Shown here: in pieces, positions 1 through 8,905 of the stretch
How positions within the stretch are numbered: position 1 is the first letter of the stretch
Layout of the letters: the number at the start of each line of letters is the position of its first letter
Translations under genes and position numbers: made by a program
Source: Hyphomonadaceae bacterium
Lineage (GTDB): Bacteria > Pseudomonadota > Alphaproteobacteria > Caulobacterales > Aquidulcibacteraceae
DNA length: 64,000 nucleotides
Direction: 5' to 3'
Assembly: GCA_019753175.1 (NCBI GenBank)
Contig: JAIELK010000013.1
Span: 1 to 64,000 of the forward strand
Notes under the pieces: generated by a model
Seen by the model: only the letters and a program-made list of their open reading frames with translations
What the model was told of the DNA's origin: nothing
Database searches by the model: none

Positions 1-798
1 GCTGTCGGCCGGGCGCGTCGGCGGCATCGCCGCGCGTTGCGGCGGCCGCTGCTGCGGTTGCTGACGGCGCTCGGCGCGCGGCGGCGCGAGCGCGGGCTGT
101 TGCGCTTCCTCTCTGGTTTCGCGGCGCGTCTTCTCCGAGACGTAGCCGATGGCGCGGTGCGCGGCGCCGGCGCCGGTGACGGCGGCGCGCTGCACCGCAT
201 GGGTGGCGATCTTCACGTCTGCGGCGCGCACTTGGAAGGCCCAGCCGCTCGCCAGCAGGCCGCCGATGGCGCACAGCACGCCGGTCAGCAGGATCGGGAA
301 CGGCAGCCCCGGCCATGACGCGAGCCCGGCGATCATCGAGGAGACGCCGTCGCCGAGCATGCCGCCGAAGCCGGTCATCAGCGGCCAGCCTTCGGGTGTT
401 GGGATGGTTGCGGCGGCGGCGGCCAGCAGCGTGACGCCGCCGAGCGCGGCTATGACGCGGCGCTTGTCGATGCGCGCGACCAATTGCTTGCGATAGATGC
501 GCAAGGCGCCGGCGGCCATCAGCGCGCCCATAGCGAGCGGGGCTGCCGCGCCCAGCGTTTGAATGGCGATGTCGGCGACCATCGCGCCCGGACCGCCGAA
601 CAGATTGTGCGTCGGCCCGTCGGTGGCGACGTTGAGGCTCGGATCTTCCGGCGAATAGGTGAGCACCGCGCCGAGGCCGTAGGCCCCAATCACGGCGGCG
701 CCCACGGACAAGCTCGCGCGCTTCAGCGCGAGGCGTCCGGCGGCGGAACTGGCGACGGAGGGGATCTGCTCCCCTCTGGTGATGGCTTCGTCGGTCAT
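1..798 (-). CDS. ftsK: DNA translocase FtsK, N-terminal part (runs off window start)
   Basis: The reading frame starts at ATG 798 and stays open to the window edge, giving the first 266 residues. The N-terminus has repeated hydrophobic segments and the sequence SPEDPSLNVA followed by NLFGGPGAMVADIAIQ, which matches the FtsK four-TM membrane domain. A basic, Gln/Pro-rich linker begins near residue 235, as expected before the coiled linker and motor. FtsK anchors at the division septum and pumps chromosome ends apart, activating XerCD at dif. The RecA-like motor and gamma domain lie outside the window. It is divergent from the ubiquinone hydroxylase gene, with about 190 bp between them. Confidence 0.85.
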   Translation of the reverse strand, partial: MTDEAITRGEQIPSVASSAAGRLALKRASLSVGAAVIGAYGLGAVLTYSPEDPSLNVATDGPTHNLFGGPGAMVADIAIQTLGAAAPLAMGALMAAGALRIYRKQLVARIDKRRVIAALGGVTLLAAAAATIPTPEGWPLMTGFGGMLGDGVSSMIAGLASWPGLPFPILLTGVLCAIGGLLASGWAFQVRAADVKIATHAVQRAAVTGAGAAHRAIGYVSEKTRRETREEAQQPALAPPRAERRQQPQQRPPQRAAMPPTRPADS

Positions 799-987
799 TG
801 AAGGCGCGCTCGTTCTGCCGCTGTCAGCGGCGGAATGTTGTCCCTGCCGGTAAATGAGCGGTGAAGATTTGCCCGCGATCAGGGTTACTTTGCCGTTTAC
901 CCGCAGCGGGTTAAGCTTGGTGAAGCGAACAGCGCGCGCCCCCGCGCCGCATCGACGGCGGCGCGGCGCGGGCCTAGCGTTCCGCCC

Positions 988-2253
988 ATGGCCCAAGCGC
1001 GCGGTTACGATGCGGAGGTTTTGATCGGCGGCGGCGGGCTGGTCGGCCAGACGCTGGCGCTGGCGCTTGACCAGGCGGGGCTCAACGTTGCGGTTATCGA
1101 CGCCTCTCGGCCCTCCGAGACGCTGGCGGCGAGCTTCGACGGGCGCGCCTTCGCCATCGCCTTCGCCTCCTACCGGATGTGGCGCGCACTGGGGCTCGGC
1201 GAGACGCTCGATCCGGTTGCGCAACCGATCGAACGCATCATGGTCACTGACGGCAAACTCGGGCGTACGCCGCGCACGGGCGGGCCGTCCTTGCTGCATT
1301 TGCACTTCGATCGAGCCGAGCTGACCGACCAGGATGAACCGCTCGGCCTGATGCTCGAAGCCCGGCACGTGCGGCTTGCGCTCGACAGCGCGGTTAAGGC
1401 GCGGCCGCAGATCAAGATGATCCAGCCGATGTCAGTCACTGCGATCGAGCGCGATCAAGCGGGCGTCACCGTCACCCTCGCGGACGGCCAGCGCTTGCGC
1501 GCGCCGCTGCTGGTGGGCGCGGACGGACGCCGCTCGTTCGTGCGCCAGGCGGTGGGCATCCGCACCATCGGCTGGGATTATCCCGCGACCGCGATCGTCG
1601 CGACGATCCAGCATGCCAAGCCGCACGGCGCGGTGGCGCACGAATATTTCTTGCCGAACGGACCGTTCGCGATTTTGCCGCTGAAGGGCGAGCGCTCCAA
1701 CATCGTCTGGGCTGAACCGCGCAAGGCCGCCGAAGCGCTGCTGGCGATGAGCGAAGAGGATTTTCTCGCTGAACTCGCGCGCCGCTTCGGCGATTTTCTT
1801 GGGCCGCTGCAACTCGAAGGCCCGCGTTTCGGCTATCCGCTATCGCTGCAACTCGCCGAGCGCATGATCGATAGTCGCGTCGCGCTGGCCGGCGACAGCG
1901 CGCACGGCATCCATCCGCTGGCGGGGCAGGGGTTGAATCTCGGCTTGAAGGATTGCGCGGCGCTGGCCGAGTGCATCGCCGACGGCGTGGGTATCGGCCT
2001 CGATCCGGGCGACGTCACCATCTTGGAGCGCTATCAGCGCTGGCGCCGCTTCGACAACACCACCATGGCGCTCGGCATGGAGGCCTTCGACAAACTGTTC
2101 TCCAACGACATCGCGCCGTTGCGCGTGGTACGCACATTGGGCCTCGCCGCGGTCAACGCCGTTGGCCCCGCGCGTCGTTTCTTCATGAAGTACGCCGGCG
2201 GCGCCGCCGGCGATCTGCCGAAACTGCTCAAGGGGGAAAGCCTGGCGGCGTGA
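988..2253 (+). CDS. UbiH/UbiF/VisC/COQ6-type FAD monooxygenase (ubiquinone biosynthesis)
   Basis: The 421-residue protein has the three family landmarks: an N-terminal dinucleotide-binding GGGGLVGQ (residues 14-21), the middle GADGRRSF motif near 177, and the FAD-ribityl motif GDSAHGIHPLAGQGLN near 302. Length and order match flavin hydroxylases of ubiquinone ring modification. These add hydroxyl groups to the polyprenyl-benzoquinone ring at the inner membrane. Sequence alone does not tell which ring position it uses (UbiH, UbiF, UbiI or UbiL type). The ATG at 988 follows a GC-rich leader without a strong ribosome site. The next gene is convergent, 16 bp beyond the stop. Confidence 0.85.
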   Translation: MAQARGYDAEVLIGGGGLVGQTLALALDQAGLNVAVIDASRPSETLAASFDGRAFAIAFASYRMWRALGLGETLDPVAQPIERIMVTDGKLGRTPRTGGPSLLHLHFDRAELTDQDEPLGLMLEARHVRLALDSAVKARPQIKMIQPMSVTAIERDQAGVTVTLADGQRLRAPLLVGADGRRSFVRQAVGIRTIGWDYPATAIVATIQHAKPHGAVAHEYFLPNGPFAILPLKGERSNIVWAEPRKAAEALLAMSEEDFLAELARRFGDFLGPLQLEGPRFGYPLSLQLAERMIDSRVALAGDSAHGIHPLAGQGLNLGLKDCAALAECIADGVGIGLDPGDVTILERYQRWRRFDNTTMALGMEAFDKLFSNDIAPLRVVRTLGLAAVNAVGPARRFFMKYAGGAAGDLPKLLKGESLAA

Positions 2254-2269
2254 GCGGCGGCGGGCGGCG

Positions 2270-2740
2270 CTACGCCGCCTGAGCTTCGCGCATCAGGCGC
2301 TGCAGCGCCGCCGCGTCGAACGCGTTTTCGGTCGTGTCGACGATCAGCAAGTCCCGCCCGCGCACGCGCAACAGCGCAGCGGTGTTGTCGACGGCCGGCG
2401 CATCCTCGTCGTCGGACGTATCGTGGCGCTCGCCCGCGAGGCTCACATCGCGCCAAGGCACAGTTTTTCGGTCGCGGCCGAAGGTGGCAAGGGTCTCAAT
2501 CGTCAGCCCAGCGACATCGGCATCCAGCGCGGTCACGTAGCAGCGCAGATACCATTCCATGCCGAGCGCGAAGAGCACGAAGATCGGTGCGAGGATGGCG
2601 CCGACAACCCATGAATTCGGCTGCGGCCCGTTCCAGTAACCGAACAGCGCCAGCGCAGCGAAGCCGAAGGCCGCAGCCCAGAAGAGCACCTGAAGGAAGC
2701 GGACGCGGAGCGAGCGGGTGTTGCGGTAGAGCTGTGTCAT
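2270..2740 (-). CDS. Two-TM membrane protein of unknown function
   Basis: About 156 residues if started at the ATG at 2740; a TTG at 2776 would add 12 residues. Two hydrophobic segments near the N-terminus (about residues 20-35 and 45-65) are separated by a short loop with WNGPQPN. A soluble C-terminal half of mixed beta character follows (DVAGLTIETLATFGRDRKTVPWRDVS), with an acidic insert and an RGRDLLIVDTTEN strand. The two-TM plus compact beta layout recalls bacterial PH-domain membrane proteins, but I cannot confirm that family. It lies 75 bp downstream of the dehydrogenase-cytochrome gene on the same strand and may be co-transcribed. Confidence 0.7.
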   Translation of the reverse strand: MTQLYRNTRSLRVRFLQVLFWAAAFGFAALALFGYWNGPQPNSWVVGAILAPIFVLFALGMEWYLRCYVTALDADVAGLTIETLATFGRDRKTVPWRDVSLAGERHDTSDDEDAPAVDNTAALLRVRGRDLLIVDTTENAFDAAALQRLMREAQAA

Positions 2741-2815
2741 CGCCGACCAGGTGTCACGCCGCTCCGAGTTTCGCAACGACGCGTTTCGACGCCGGGCGGA
2801 ATTTCAAAGAGCGCG

Positions 2816-4525
2816 CTAATCGGTGGCGTTGGTTGTCTTGAGGTACGCGACGATTGCGCCGGTCCACACGTCAGGAAGCGCCGTCACGGGCATCGCCGTT
2901 CCCGGCGCGAACTCCTGCGGGTGGTCGATGAACGCGTGCAGGCGCGCTTCGGTCCAGACGCCGTCACGTTGCGACAGCGCGCTCGAGTAGCCGAAGCCGT
3001 CCACCGAAGCGATGCGGCGGCCGACAACGCCATTGAGCGATGGTCCGATGCCGATCTCCCCGCTGACGCTGTGGCACGTGCTGCACTGTGCCTGGTAATA
3101 GGCGCGGCCGCGGACTGCCGGGCTGGCGACGGCGGTCATGGCTTCATCGGCGGAAAGCGACGGCAATTCATTCGCCAGCGCAAGCTGCGCGGGGGGATCG
3201 TGGCCATGTTCGCGCTCGGCGTTACGCAGATAGAGCAGGAGGCCATGCTCGTCGGCGAGAATGGCGAGCCTGCCGTCGCGCAGCGAGATCGCATCGCGCA
3301 GCCGCATGCCAAGCCGGATCGGCTCGGCGTACGCGACCTCGTCGCCTTCCAGCTTCACGACAAACAGCGCGTTCTCCCGCAACGAGGTCACCAACAAGCT
3401 GTCTGACCAATGCGGGAATTCGTTTGCGTCGGGCAGCAACACGTTGGCGATGCCAATCGACGGGACCCAAACGAAACGCGGGCGCTCAAAGCCGTCATGG
3501 CCGCCGAACATCGGATTGGCCGGCCAGTTGCGCGGCGGCGTTCCATAATTCATGCCGTAGGTGACGATCGGCCAGCCGTAATTGCGCCCTTCGAGGATGA
3601 GATTGAGTTCGTCGCCGCCTTGCGGACCGTGCTCGGTTTCCCATACGCGCCCTTGTGCATCGATCGCGAGCCCCAGAGGATTGCGCACGCCGATCGCATA
3701 GTGGCGCGCCGCGCCGGTGACGATGTTGAGCGCGACGATCTTGCCGTAGTCGTTCGACGCATCGTTGGCGAGGGCGGCGCTATCGTAGTAGCCGTCGCGA
3801 TGGCGATCGCCGACGGCGATCAGAATTTCCTCTGCGTTGAGTTGCTCCATGCGTCCGCCCGCGACCGGCGGCGCCGCCAGCAGCGGGCCGCGATCGCGCC
3901 AGCGTAAACATGGCTGCGCGGTCCATACATCGCGCCAGCGGCCGACCGGCATGACGCCATCAGCCGTCACGCGGAAGCTGTGACGAGCGACCACGAAATC
4001 GAGGCACGAACCAGAGAAGCGGTCGAAACTGGCGTAAAGATCGTAGGCGCCCGGCGCCGTCTCGATCGCCAGCAGGTCGTGCGTGCGCAGCGAACGGGGG
4101 TCGAAGCGTGGGTCGTCGTGAAGCGGGTCGTTGCGCAACGCTTCGAGGTTCATCCGCACGCGAACGCCGAGCGTGCGGATGACATCGTTCGCGTCGAGCG
4201 ACAGCAACGCGCCCTGCGGGGAGGCGAGCACGATGAAATCGCCCATTTGCGCAATGCTGCCGCCCTGGATCGACCGTGCCCATACGCGCACGCTGGCGAT
4301 CTGCAATTGGTGGCGTGTGGAGCTGACGTCGGTCCAGGCGGATCGGCGCGGCGGCGCGCCTTCGCGCCACGCTTGCACCGCGTCACGCACGTCCCTGGGG
4401 ACATGCTGATGTTGCAGCACCACGCCGGCGCCAGTTCCGATTGCGAGCAGCGCCAGCGCGACGATGAGGTTCGCCCAGGTGGCGGCGCCTCGCGCCCATG
4501 TCGCCACAGCCTGCACCCAGCGCAT
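2816..4525 (-). CDS. Membrane-anchored sorbosone/glucose dehydrogenase-like beta-propeller fused to cytochrome c
   Basis: The start at ATG 4525 is chosen for its GGGAGAAGCGAG ribosome site; an ATG at 4570 would add 15 residues. An N-terminal anchor (about residues 18-40) precedes a GSDH-type beta-propeller with the diagnostic TEHGPQGGDELN and GRNYGWPIVTYG. The C-terminal about 95 residues form a class I cytochrome c domain with CSTCH and a GTAMP methionine-ligand segment. The likely role is periplasmic PQQ-dependent oxidation of a sugar or sugar derivative, with electrons passed to the fused heme and on to the respiratory chain. The substrate is unknown. This is a fusion of parts that often occur as separate proteins. 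Confidence 0.82.
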   Translation of the reverse strand: MRWVQAVATWARGAATWANLIVALALLAIGTGAGVVLQHQHVPRDVRDAVQAWREGAPPRRSAWTDVSSTRHQLQIASVRVWARSIQGGSIAQMGDFIVLASPQGALLSLDANDVIRTLGVRVRMNLEALRNDPLHDDPRFDPRSLRTHDLLAIETAPGAYDLYASFDRFSGSCLDFVVARHSFRVTADGVMPVGRWRDVWTAQPCLRWRDRGPLLAAPPVAGGRMEQLNAEEILIAVGDRHRDGYYDSAALANDASNDYGKIVALNIVTGAARHYAIGVRNPLGLAIDAQGRVWETEHGPQGGDELNLILEGRNYGWPIVTYGMNYGTPPRNWPANPMFGGHDGFERPRFVWVPSIGIANVLLPDANEFPHWSDSLLVTSLRENALFVVKLEGDEVAYAEPIRLGMRLRDAISLRDGRLAILADEHGLLLYLRNAEREHGHDPPAQLALANELPSLSADEAMTAVASPAVRGRAYYQAQCSTCHSVSGEIGIGPSLNGVVGRRIASVDGFGYSSALSQRDGVWTEARLHAFIDHPQEFAPGTAMPVTALPDVWTGAIVAYLKTTNATD

Positions 4526-4600
4526 TCTCGCTTCTCCCGCCGGCGACAATGCTAGGGCGGGGTAAACCACGCCTCAACACCGGCGCTTAAGGTGTGGCCG

Positions 4601-4975
4601 TCAAGCTTCGTCCCGCAGCATGCGCTGCGCCAGCGCCTCGCGGTAACGCGCGAGGTAACCGTCCCGGTCGCGCCCGAGTTCATAAAGCAGATCCCACGAA
4701 TAGAGGCCGGTGTCGTGACCGTCGTCGAAGACGATGCGCACGGCGTAACGGCCGACAGCCTCGGCGCGCACGACGCCCACGTGGGCCTTGCCCGCAACGG
4801 GCGGCGGGGCGGCGTCGCCGTGGCCTTTGTTTTCCGCCGAGGGGCTCTCGATCCGCAACAACTCGAACGGAATGTCGAACGCCGCGCCGTCGTCAAAGCC
4901 GATCCGCAGAAGCTTGGCGGCGCGGTCGAACACGAGGTCGGTCGGCCAGGCGCGGAGGACGGTCGGCGCGCTCAC
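4601..4975 (-). CDS. DUF971 / gamma-butyrobetaine hydroxylase-like N-terminal domain protein
   Basis: The 124-residue protein has the DUF971 core: [20 protein letters not shown] early, then [19 protein letters not shown] and LYELGR near the end. The domain stands alone in bacteria and is also the N-terminal part of gamma-butyrobetaine hydroxylases, and some members have been linked to iron-sulfur metabolism. The start codon is GTG at 4975, overlapping the upstream Trm112-like stop by 4 nt (GTGA), so it is probably translationally coupled. It is the last gene of a four-gene operon that starts with a thioredoxin-TPR protein. The function here is unproven. Confidence 0.85.
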   Translation of the reverse strand: MSAPTVLRAWPTDLVFDRAAKLLRIGFDDGAAFDIPFELLRIESPSAENKGHGDAAPPPVAGKAHVGVVRAEAVGRYAVRIVFDDGHDTGLYSWDLLYELGRDRDGYLARYREALAQRMLRDEA

Positions 4976-5154
4976 TCCTCCGCACCCAATTCGCGCGCTT
5001 CGTCGATCAGCATGATCGGCACGCCGTCGCGGACCGGGTAGGCGAGGCGCGCGCTGTCGCTGATCAGTTCTTGACGTTCGCGATCATAGCGCAGAGGCGA
5101 GCGCGTTTGCGGGCACACCAGCACTTCCAGCAGCTTGCGGTCGGGCTCTTTCAT
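4972..5154 (-). CDS. Trm112 / UPF0434 family protein
   Basis: This 60-residue protein starts at ATG 5154. It has the family pattern [19 protein letters not shown], then [20 protein letters not shown] near the C-terminus. Trm112 proteins of eukaryotes and archaea activate partner methyltransferases. The bacterial YcaR-type relatives have an unclear role and often keep only part of the zinc site, as here, where only one Cys is visible. The start overlaps the LON-domain stop as ATGA and the stop overlaps the next start as GTGA. A longer in-frame ATG at 5196 would intrude into the upstream gene and was not used. Confidence 0.88.
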   Translation of the reverse strand: MKEPDRKLLEVLVCPQTRSPLRYDRERQELISDSARLAYPVRDGVPIMLIDEARELGAEE

Positions 5155-5810
5155 TGAATGGGCCGGAACGAAGAATCGTCGGACGCCGCATCCCATTCGA
5201 GCAGCGCGACCAAGGCGTCGGCGCGATCCTCAAGTGTCTGCGCCTCCAGCAGCGCCTGCTTGGCGGCGGAGTCAAACGGGCAGATTTGCGCCGCGACGTT
5301 GACGACGGTTTCGATCGGCGCTTGGTCAACCGAATTCCAGTCGACTTGGAAACCGTGCAACGCGGCGTAGGTCTTGAGCGACCGCATCAGCGCATCGCGA
5401 TCGATGGCGACGCCTGACGAGGCCGCGAGATCAGCCTCAAACGGCAGAAAGCCCACCAGCGCCTGCCGGTAAGGGGTATCGGCCTCAAGCTCCTGCTCCA
5501 GCTCAAATCGGCAGACGCCCGTGAGCGTGATCAGATAGCGGCCATCGTCGGTTTCGCTGAAGGCGGTAATGCGCCCGACTGTGCCGACATCGGAAAGCCG
5601 CGGCATGGGCTCGCTTTCTTCGCCGACCGCGGGCTGGATCATGCCGATGAGGCGGTCGCCGGCGAGCGCGTCGTCGACCATGTTGAGGTAACGCGGCTCG
5701 AACACATTGAGCGCAACCACGCCGCGCGGCAACAGAATCGCGCCTTGCAGCGGGAACAACGCCAGGGTCTGCGGCAGATCCGACGCCTTGCGATAACCGA
5801 ACGCACTCAC
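5151..5810 (-). CDS. LON-substrate-binding-domain protein (stand-alone Lon N-domain)
   Basis: The 219 residues begin with the Lon N-domain signature [38 protein letters not shown] and contain IGMIQP and ISAF-like strands, but have no AAA+ ATPase or protease domain. Such stand-alone LON domains are common in Alphaproteobacteria beside a thioredoxin-TPR gene. They are thought to bind unfolded or damaged proteins, though the exact function is not settled. The start is a GTG at 5810, overlapping the stop of the upstream thioredoxin gene by 4 nt. It is the second gene of the operon. Confidence 0.88.
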   Translation of the reverse strand: MSAFGYRKASDLPQTLALFPLQGAILLPRGVVALNVFEPRYLNMVDDALAGDRLIGMIQPAVGEESEPMPRLSDVGTVGRITAFSETDDGRYLITLTGVCRFELEQELEADTPYRQALVGFLPFEADLAASSGVAIDRDALMRSLKTYAALHGFQVDWNSVDQAPIETVVNVAAQICPFDSAAKQALLEAQTLEDRADALVALLEWDAASDDSSFRPIQ

Positions 5811-6709
5811 GAGAACAGGATCGCCGACAGCTTGCGGCGTCCCTGTTTGGCGACCTCGGAGGCCGGGCCAGCGGCTTCGAAAATCTTCAGCAGCTGCTTG
5901 CGCGCGGCGTCGTCATTCCATGCGCGATTGCGCTCGATAATGGTGAGCAGTTCTTCGCTCGCGCGTTCGAGATCGCCGCGCGCTGACAACGCTTCGGCGA
6001 GATCGTAGCGCGCTTGCAAGTCGTTCGGGTTTGTGTCGACCTTGGCCTTGAGGTCGCGCACGTCGCCGGTCTCGCCGGCGGAAGCAGCAAGCTCAAGCGC
6101 GGCGCGCACGCCGGCGATGTCGGCGTCGTTGGCTTTTTCGGGCGGCGCCATTGAAAGCACTGCCCGCGCTTGCTCTGGGTCGCCGGTTTGCAGATAGAGC
6201 CGCGCCATGCCCGCGATAGCTTTTGTGTTGGCCGGGTCGACTTGCAGCGCCGCCGCGAACGATTGCGCCGCGCCGCCCATGTCGCCCAGCGCCAAGCTCT
6301 CCTGCGCCTGCGCGAGCAGCGCTTCGACGTCTTCTTCGACGCTGGCGCCGGCGAGGCGGTCGACAAACAGCTTGAGTTGGCTTTCAGGGATGGCGCCCAT
6401 GAAACCGTCGACTGGGCGACCTTGGTCGAAGGCATAGACCGCGGGGATCGAGCGGACGCCAAGCTGGCCGGCGACCGCCGGGTGCTCGTCGATGTTGATC
6501 TTCACCAGCCGCACCTTGCCGCCGGCCGCGCGCACGGCCTTCTCGAGCGGCGGCCCGAGCGTGCGGCACGGCCCGCACCACGGCGCCCAGAAATCGACGA
6601 TCACCGGTTGCGCGCGCGAGGCCTCGATGACGTCGGCCATGAAGCCTTGATCGCTGCCGTCTTTGACAATGGCCGCTTCCGGGGGAGCGGCGTCATCCAT
6701 GAAGCTCAT
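5807..6709 (-). CDS. Thioredoxin-TPR co-chaperone (CnoX/YbbN-like)
   Basis: The 300-residue protein has a thioredoxin fold at the N-terminus (about residues 15-125) with the redox motif WCGPC at 44-48. The C-terminal half is tetratricopeptide-like, with alternating Ala-rich helices (AQSFAAALQVDPANTKAIAG and similar). This is the CnoX/YbbN layout. In E. coli CnoX protects substrates from oxidation and hands them to GroEL and DnaK. Whether both Cys act in catalysis here is not visible. It leads an operon with the LON-domain, Trm112-like and DUF971 genes. It starts 8 bp downstream of the ProX-like gene on the same strand, so that gene may be the true operon head. Confidence 0.9.
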   Translation of the reverse strand: MSFMDDAAPPEAAIVKDGSDQGFMADVIEASRAQPVIVDFWAPWCGPCRTLGPPLEKAVRAAGGKVRLVKINIDEHPAVAGQLGVRSIPAVYAFDQGRPVDGFMGAIPESQLKLFVDRLAGASVEEDVEALLAQAQESLALGDMGGAAQSFAAALQVDPANTKAIAGMARLYLQTGDPEQARAVLSMAPPEKANDADIAGVRAALELAASAGETGDVRDLKAKVDTNPNDLQARYDLAEALSARGDLERASEELLTIIERNRAWNDDAARKQLLKIFEAAGPASEVAKQGRRKLSAILFS

Positions 6710-6716
6710 TGGGTCC

Positions 6717-7277
6717 TCAGTTCGATGCGCCCCCTACATGGGCCGAACCCGTCTCCGGTTCAATTCGCGACGGTTGTCCCGCCGCGTCGAAAGCGAGCCG
6801 GATCGGCTCACGGCCCAAGCTGCGAATGAAACGCAGCATATCATCCGGGCCGATGGCGGTGGTGGCGTCGTTGCGCAGCGGATGAAAATTGACCGGATCG
6901 TGCGCGAACAGCGCTTCGTCCAGCACCAGCGTCACGTGGCGCTCCGGATCGTTGATCAGCGCGAAAAGCGTCACCGAACCCGGCTCGATGCCCAGATGCC
7001 GCATCAGCCGCTCGGCCGAGCCGAAACTGAACCGGCCCGCGCCGAGCAGCTTCGACACGGCGTTCAAGTCGATGGCGGTGTCGCTGATCGCGCAGAGCAG
7101 AAACAGCGCACCCTTCTTGTCCTTCAGGAACAGGTTCTTGGTATGCCCGCCGGGCATCTGCGCCTTGAGGTCGCGCCCTTCCTCGACCGTGAACACCGGG
7201 CGGTGGCGGTGGGTGACGTGGGCGATGCCAAGCGCGTCGAGGCGGGCGAACAGGTCTTCAGGGGTGGCGGGCGTCAT
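6717..7277 (-). CDS. Prolyl-tRNA editing protein (ProX/YbaK family deacylase)
   Basis: The sequence has the aminoacyl-tRNA deacylase fold motifs: THRHRPVFTVEEGRDL, GGHTKNLFLKDKKG and the central GSVTLFALINDPE. The conserved Lys of KNLFLKD is the expected active-site residue. ProX proteins hydrolyse alanine or cysteine mischarged to tRNA-Pro and work in trans beside ProRS. I chose ATG 7277 because AGGGA precedes it at a good distance; ATG 7301 and TTG 7304 are alternatives with no ribosome site. It is divergent from the DUF6065 gene with only 47 bp between the starts, so the two share a promoter region. Confidence 0.88.
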   Translation of the reverse strand: MTPATPEDLFARLDALGIAHVTHRHRPVFTVEEGRDLKAQMPGGHTKNLFLKDKKGALFLLCAISDTAIDLNAVSKLLGAGRFSFGSAERLMRHLGIEPGSVTLFALINDPERHVTLVLDEALFAHDPVNFHPLRNDATTAIGPDDMLRFIRSLGREPIRLAFDAAGQPSRIEPETGSAHVGGASN

Positions 7278-7324
7278 CCATGTCCCTAGTGGCGCTGGCA
7301 TCAACAGGCGAGTAGGGATGGGCC

Positions 7325-8080
7325 ATGAAACTCACCTGTTATCAAGTCGATCCGCAGCCGGCCGAACTTGTGCCCGGCTCGCCCGATCGCGATTGGATGG
7401 ATCGCTTCTCGGATCGCCACCCGTATCGTTGCCTGCCGCTGGTGGTGGCCAACACCACCGGCTGGGCGCTGCTCTCGCCGGTCAGCTTCACCGCCACCTG
7501 GAACGGCGGCCCGCGCATCGAGGACATCCGCCTCGATCCCGACGACGACACCACCCGCGCGCAGCTCGACCGCTGGGCGGTGTCGCACTTCTCCGGCGGC
7601 GTGCTCACCTTCCACACCGGCTATCTGTTCCGCACCGAGCCGGGCTGGGACATCTGGGTCGGCGGCCCGCCCAATCACGTGAAGGACGGCATCCAGCCGC
7701 TGGTCGGCGTGGTCGAGACCTATTGGCTGCCGTTTCCGTTCACGATGAACTGGCGTTTCACCCGCCCCGGCATGATCCAATTCAAGAAGGGCGAGCCGTT
7801 CTGCTTCATCTTCCCGATCCCGCACGAGCAGATGGACGAGGTGCAGCCGATCATCAAATCCATCCACGACGACCCGGAGCTGAAGCGCCAGTACGAAGCC
7901 TGGGGCGACAGCCGCACCAAGTTCTTGAACCGCCTATCGGACAAGGAAAGCGACGCGGTGAAACACGGCTGGCAGCGCGACTATTTCCGCGGCCGCACCC
8001 CCGAAGGTCACGTCGCGCCGGATAGCCACATCAACCGGCGGCGGCTGAAGGCGCCACGGAAGGCGGGGGAGGGGGAGTGA
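7325..8080 (+). CDS. DUF6065 family protein
   Basis: This is a soluble protein of 251 residues with no signal peptide. Recognisable family features are LPLVVANTTGWALLSPVSF near residue 40, the acidic DIRLDPDDD segment, and GMIQFKKGEPFCFIFPIPH in the middle. The C-terminus is basic. The family is known only by its domain number and has no established function. It overlaps the downstream methyltransferase start by 4 nt (GTGA), so the two are likely translated together. Co-expression with a methyltransferase is the only functional hint. Confidence 0.8.
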   Translation: MKLTCYQVDPQPAELVPGSPDRDWMDRFSDRHPYRCLPLVVANTTGWALLSPVSFTATWNGGPRIEDIRLDPDDDTTRAQLDRWAVSHFSGGVLTFHTGYLFRTEPGWDIWVGGPPNHVKDGIQPLVGVVETYWLPFPFTMNWRFTRPGMIQFKKGEPFCFIFPIPHEQMDEVQPIIKSIHDDPELKRQYEAWGDSRTKFLNRLSDKESDAVKHGWQRDYFRGRTPEGHVAPDSHINRRRLKAPRKAGEGE

Positions 8081-8697
8081 ACCCCTACGACCGCTACATC
8101 CTCCCGGCGCTGATCGATGTCGCCTGTGGCTGCCGCCCGATCCGGCGCCAGCGCGCGAAGATCGTGCCGCAGGCGGAGGGCGTGGTGCTGGAGCTGGGTT
8201 TCGGTTCGGGGCTCAATCTGCCGCACTACGACGCCAGCAAAGTCAGCCGCGTCTATGCGCTTGAACCGAGCGAAGGCATGCTGGCGCGGGCGCGCAAAGC
8301 GGCGGCGCGTGCGCTCGTGCCGGTCGAGGTTTTGCCCGAGCGCGCGGAGGACTTGTCGCTCGCACCGGCGAGCGTCGACACCGTGCTCGTCACCTATTCG
8401 CTCTGCACGATCCCGGACGCGGTGGCCGCGCTTCAAGGTGCGCGGCGCGTGCTGAAGCCGGGCGGCAAGCTGCTGTTCTGCGAACATGGGCTCGCGCCCG
8501 ACGAAAGCGTGCGCCGCTGGCAGCGCCGCATCGAGCCGCTGTGGAAGCCCATCGCGGGCGGCTGCCATCTGACGCGCGACATCCCGGCGCTGATCGGGGA
8601 GGGCGGCTTTCGCATCGAGACGCAGGAGAGCATGTACCTGCCGCGCTCGCCGCGCTGGGCCGGGTTCAATGTGTGGGGTGCGGCGCGGGCGGCGTGA
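8077..8697 (+). CDS. Class I SAM-dependent methyltransferase
   Basis: The 206-residue protein starts at a GTG that overlaps the preceding stop. Motif I appears as VLELGFGSGLNLPHY near residue 38, then ALEPSEGM and SVDTVLVTYSLCTIPD, typical of Methyltransf_11 enzymes. GARRVLKPGGKLLFCEHG supplies the motif III region. It resembles small phospholipid or ubiquinone-type methyltransferases, but the substrate cannot be read from the sequence. The C-terminal segment (RAGFNVWGAAR) is also typical of the bacterial phosphatidylethanolamine-methyltransferase-like group. Confidence 0.87.
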   Translation: MNPYDRYILPALIDVACGCRPIRRQRAKIVPQAEGVVLELGFGSGLNLPHYDASKVSRVYALEPSEGMLARARKAAARALVPVEVLPERAEDLSLAPASVDTVLVTYSLCTIPDAVAALQGARRVLKPGGKLLFCEHGLAPDESVRRWQRRIEPLWKPIAGGCHLTRDIPALIGEGGFRIETQESMYLPRSPRWAGFNVWGAARAA

Positions 8698-8708
8698 CCG
8701 AAAAACAC

Positions 8709-8783
8709 TGGAGCGGGCGATGAGATTCGAACTCACGACCCCAACCTTGGCAAGGTTGTGCTCTACCCCTGAGCTACGCCCGC
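8709..8783 (-). tRNA. tRNA-Gly (GCC)
   Basis: Read on the minus strand, the acceptor arm GCGGGCG pairs with CGCCCGC, followed by discriminator T and an encoded CCA. The D-arm, the anticodon stem with loop centred on GCC, and the T-arm GTTCGAATC are all intact. The gene is 75 nt long and lies between the methyltransferase and the sulfide operon. Confidence 0.95.
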
Positions 8784-8905
8784 ATCCTGGGGTGGCGAGA
8801 GCGCGTCCCGCCTGAGGGGCGCTCCTATCGCAGAGGCGCGGTCCAGAAGCAAGGGCCCGCGGGCGCCGAGGGTCGCGGTCGCCCCCAGCTTTGGCCAGGC
8901 TGCCA

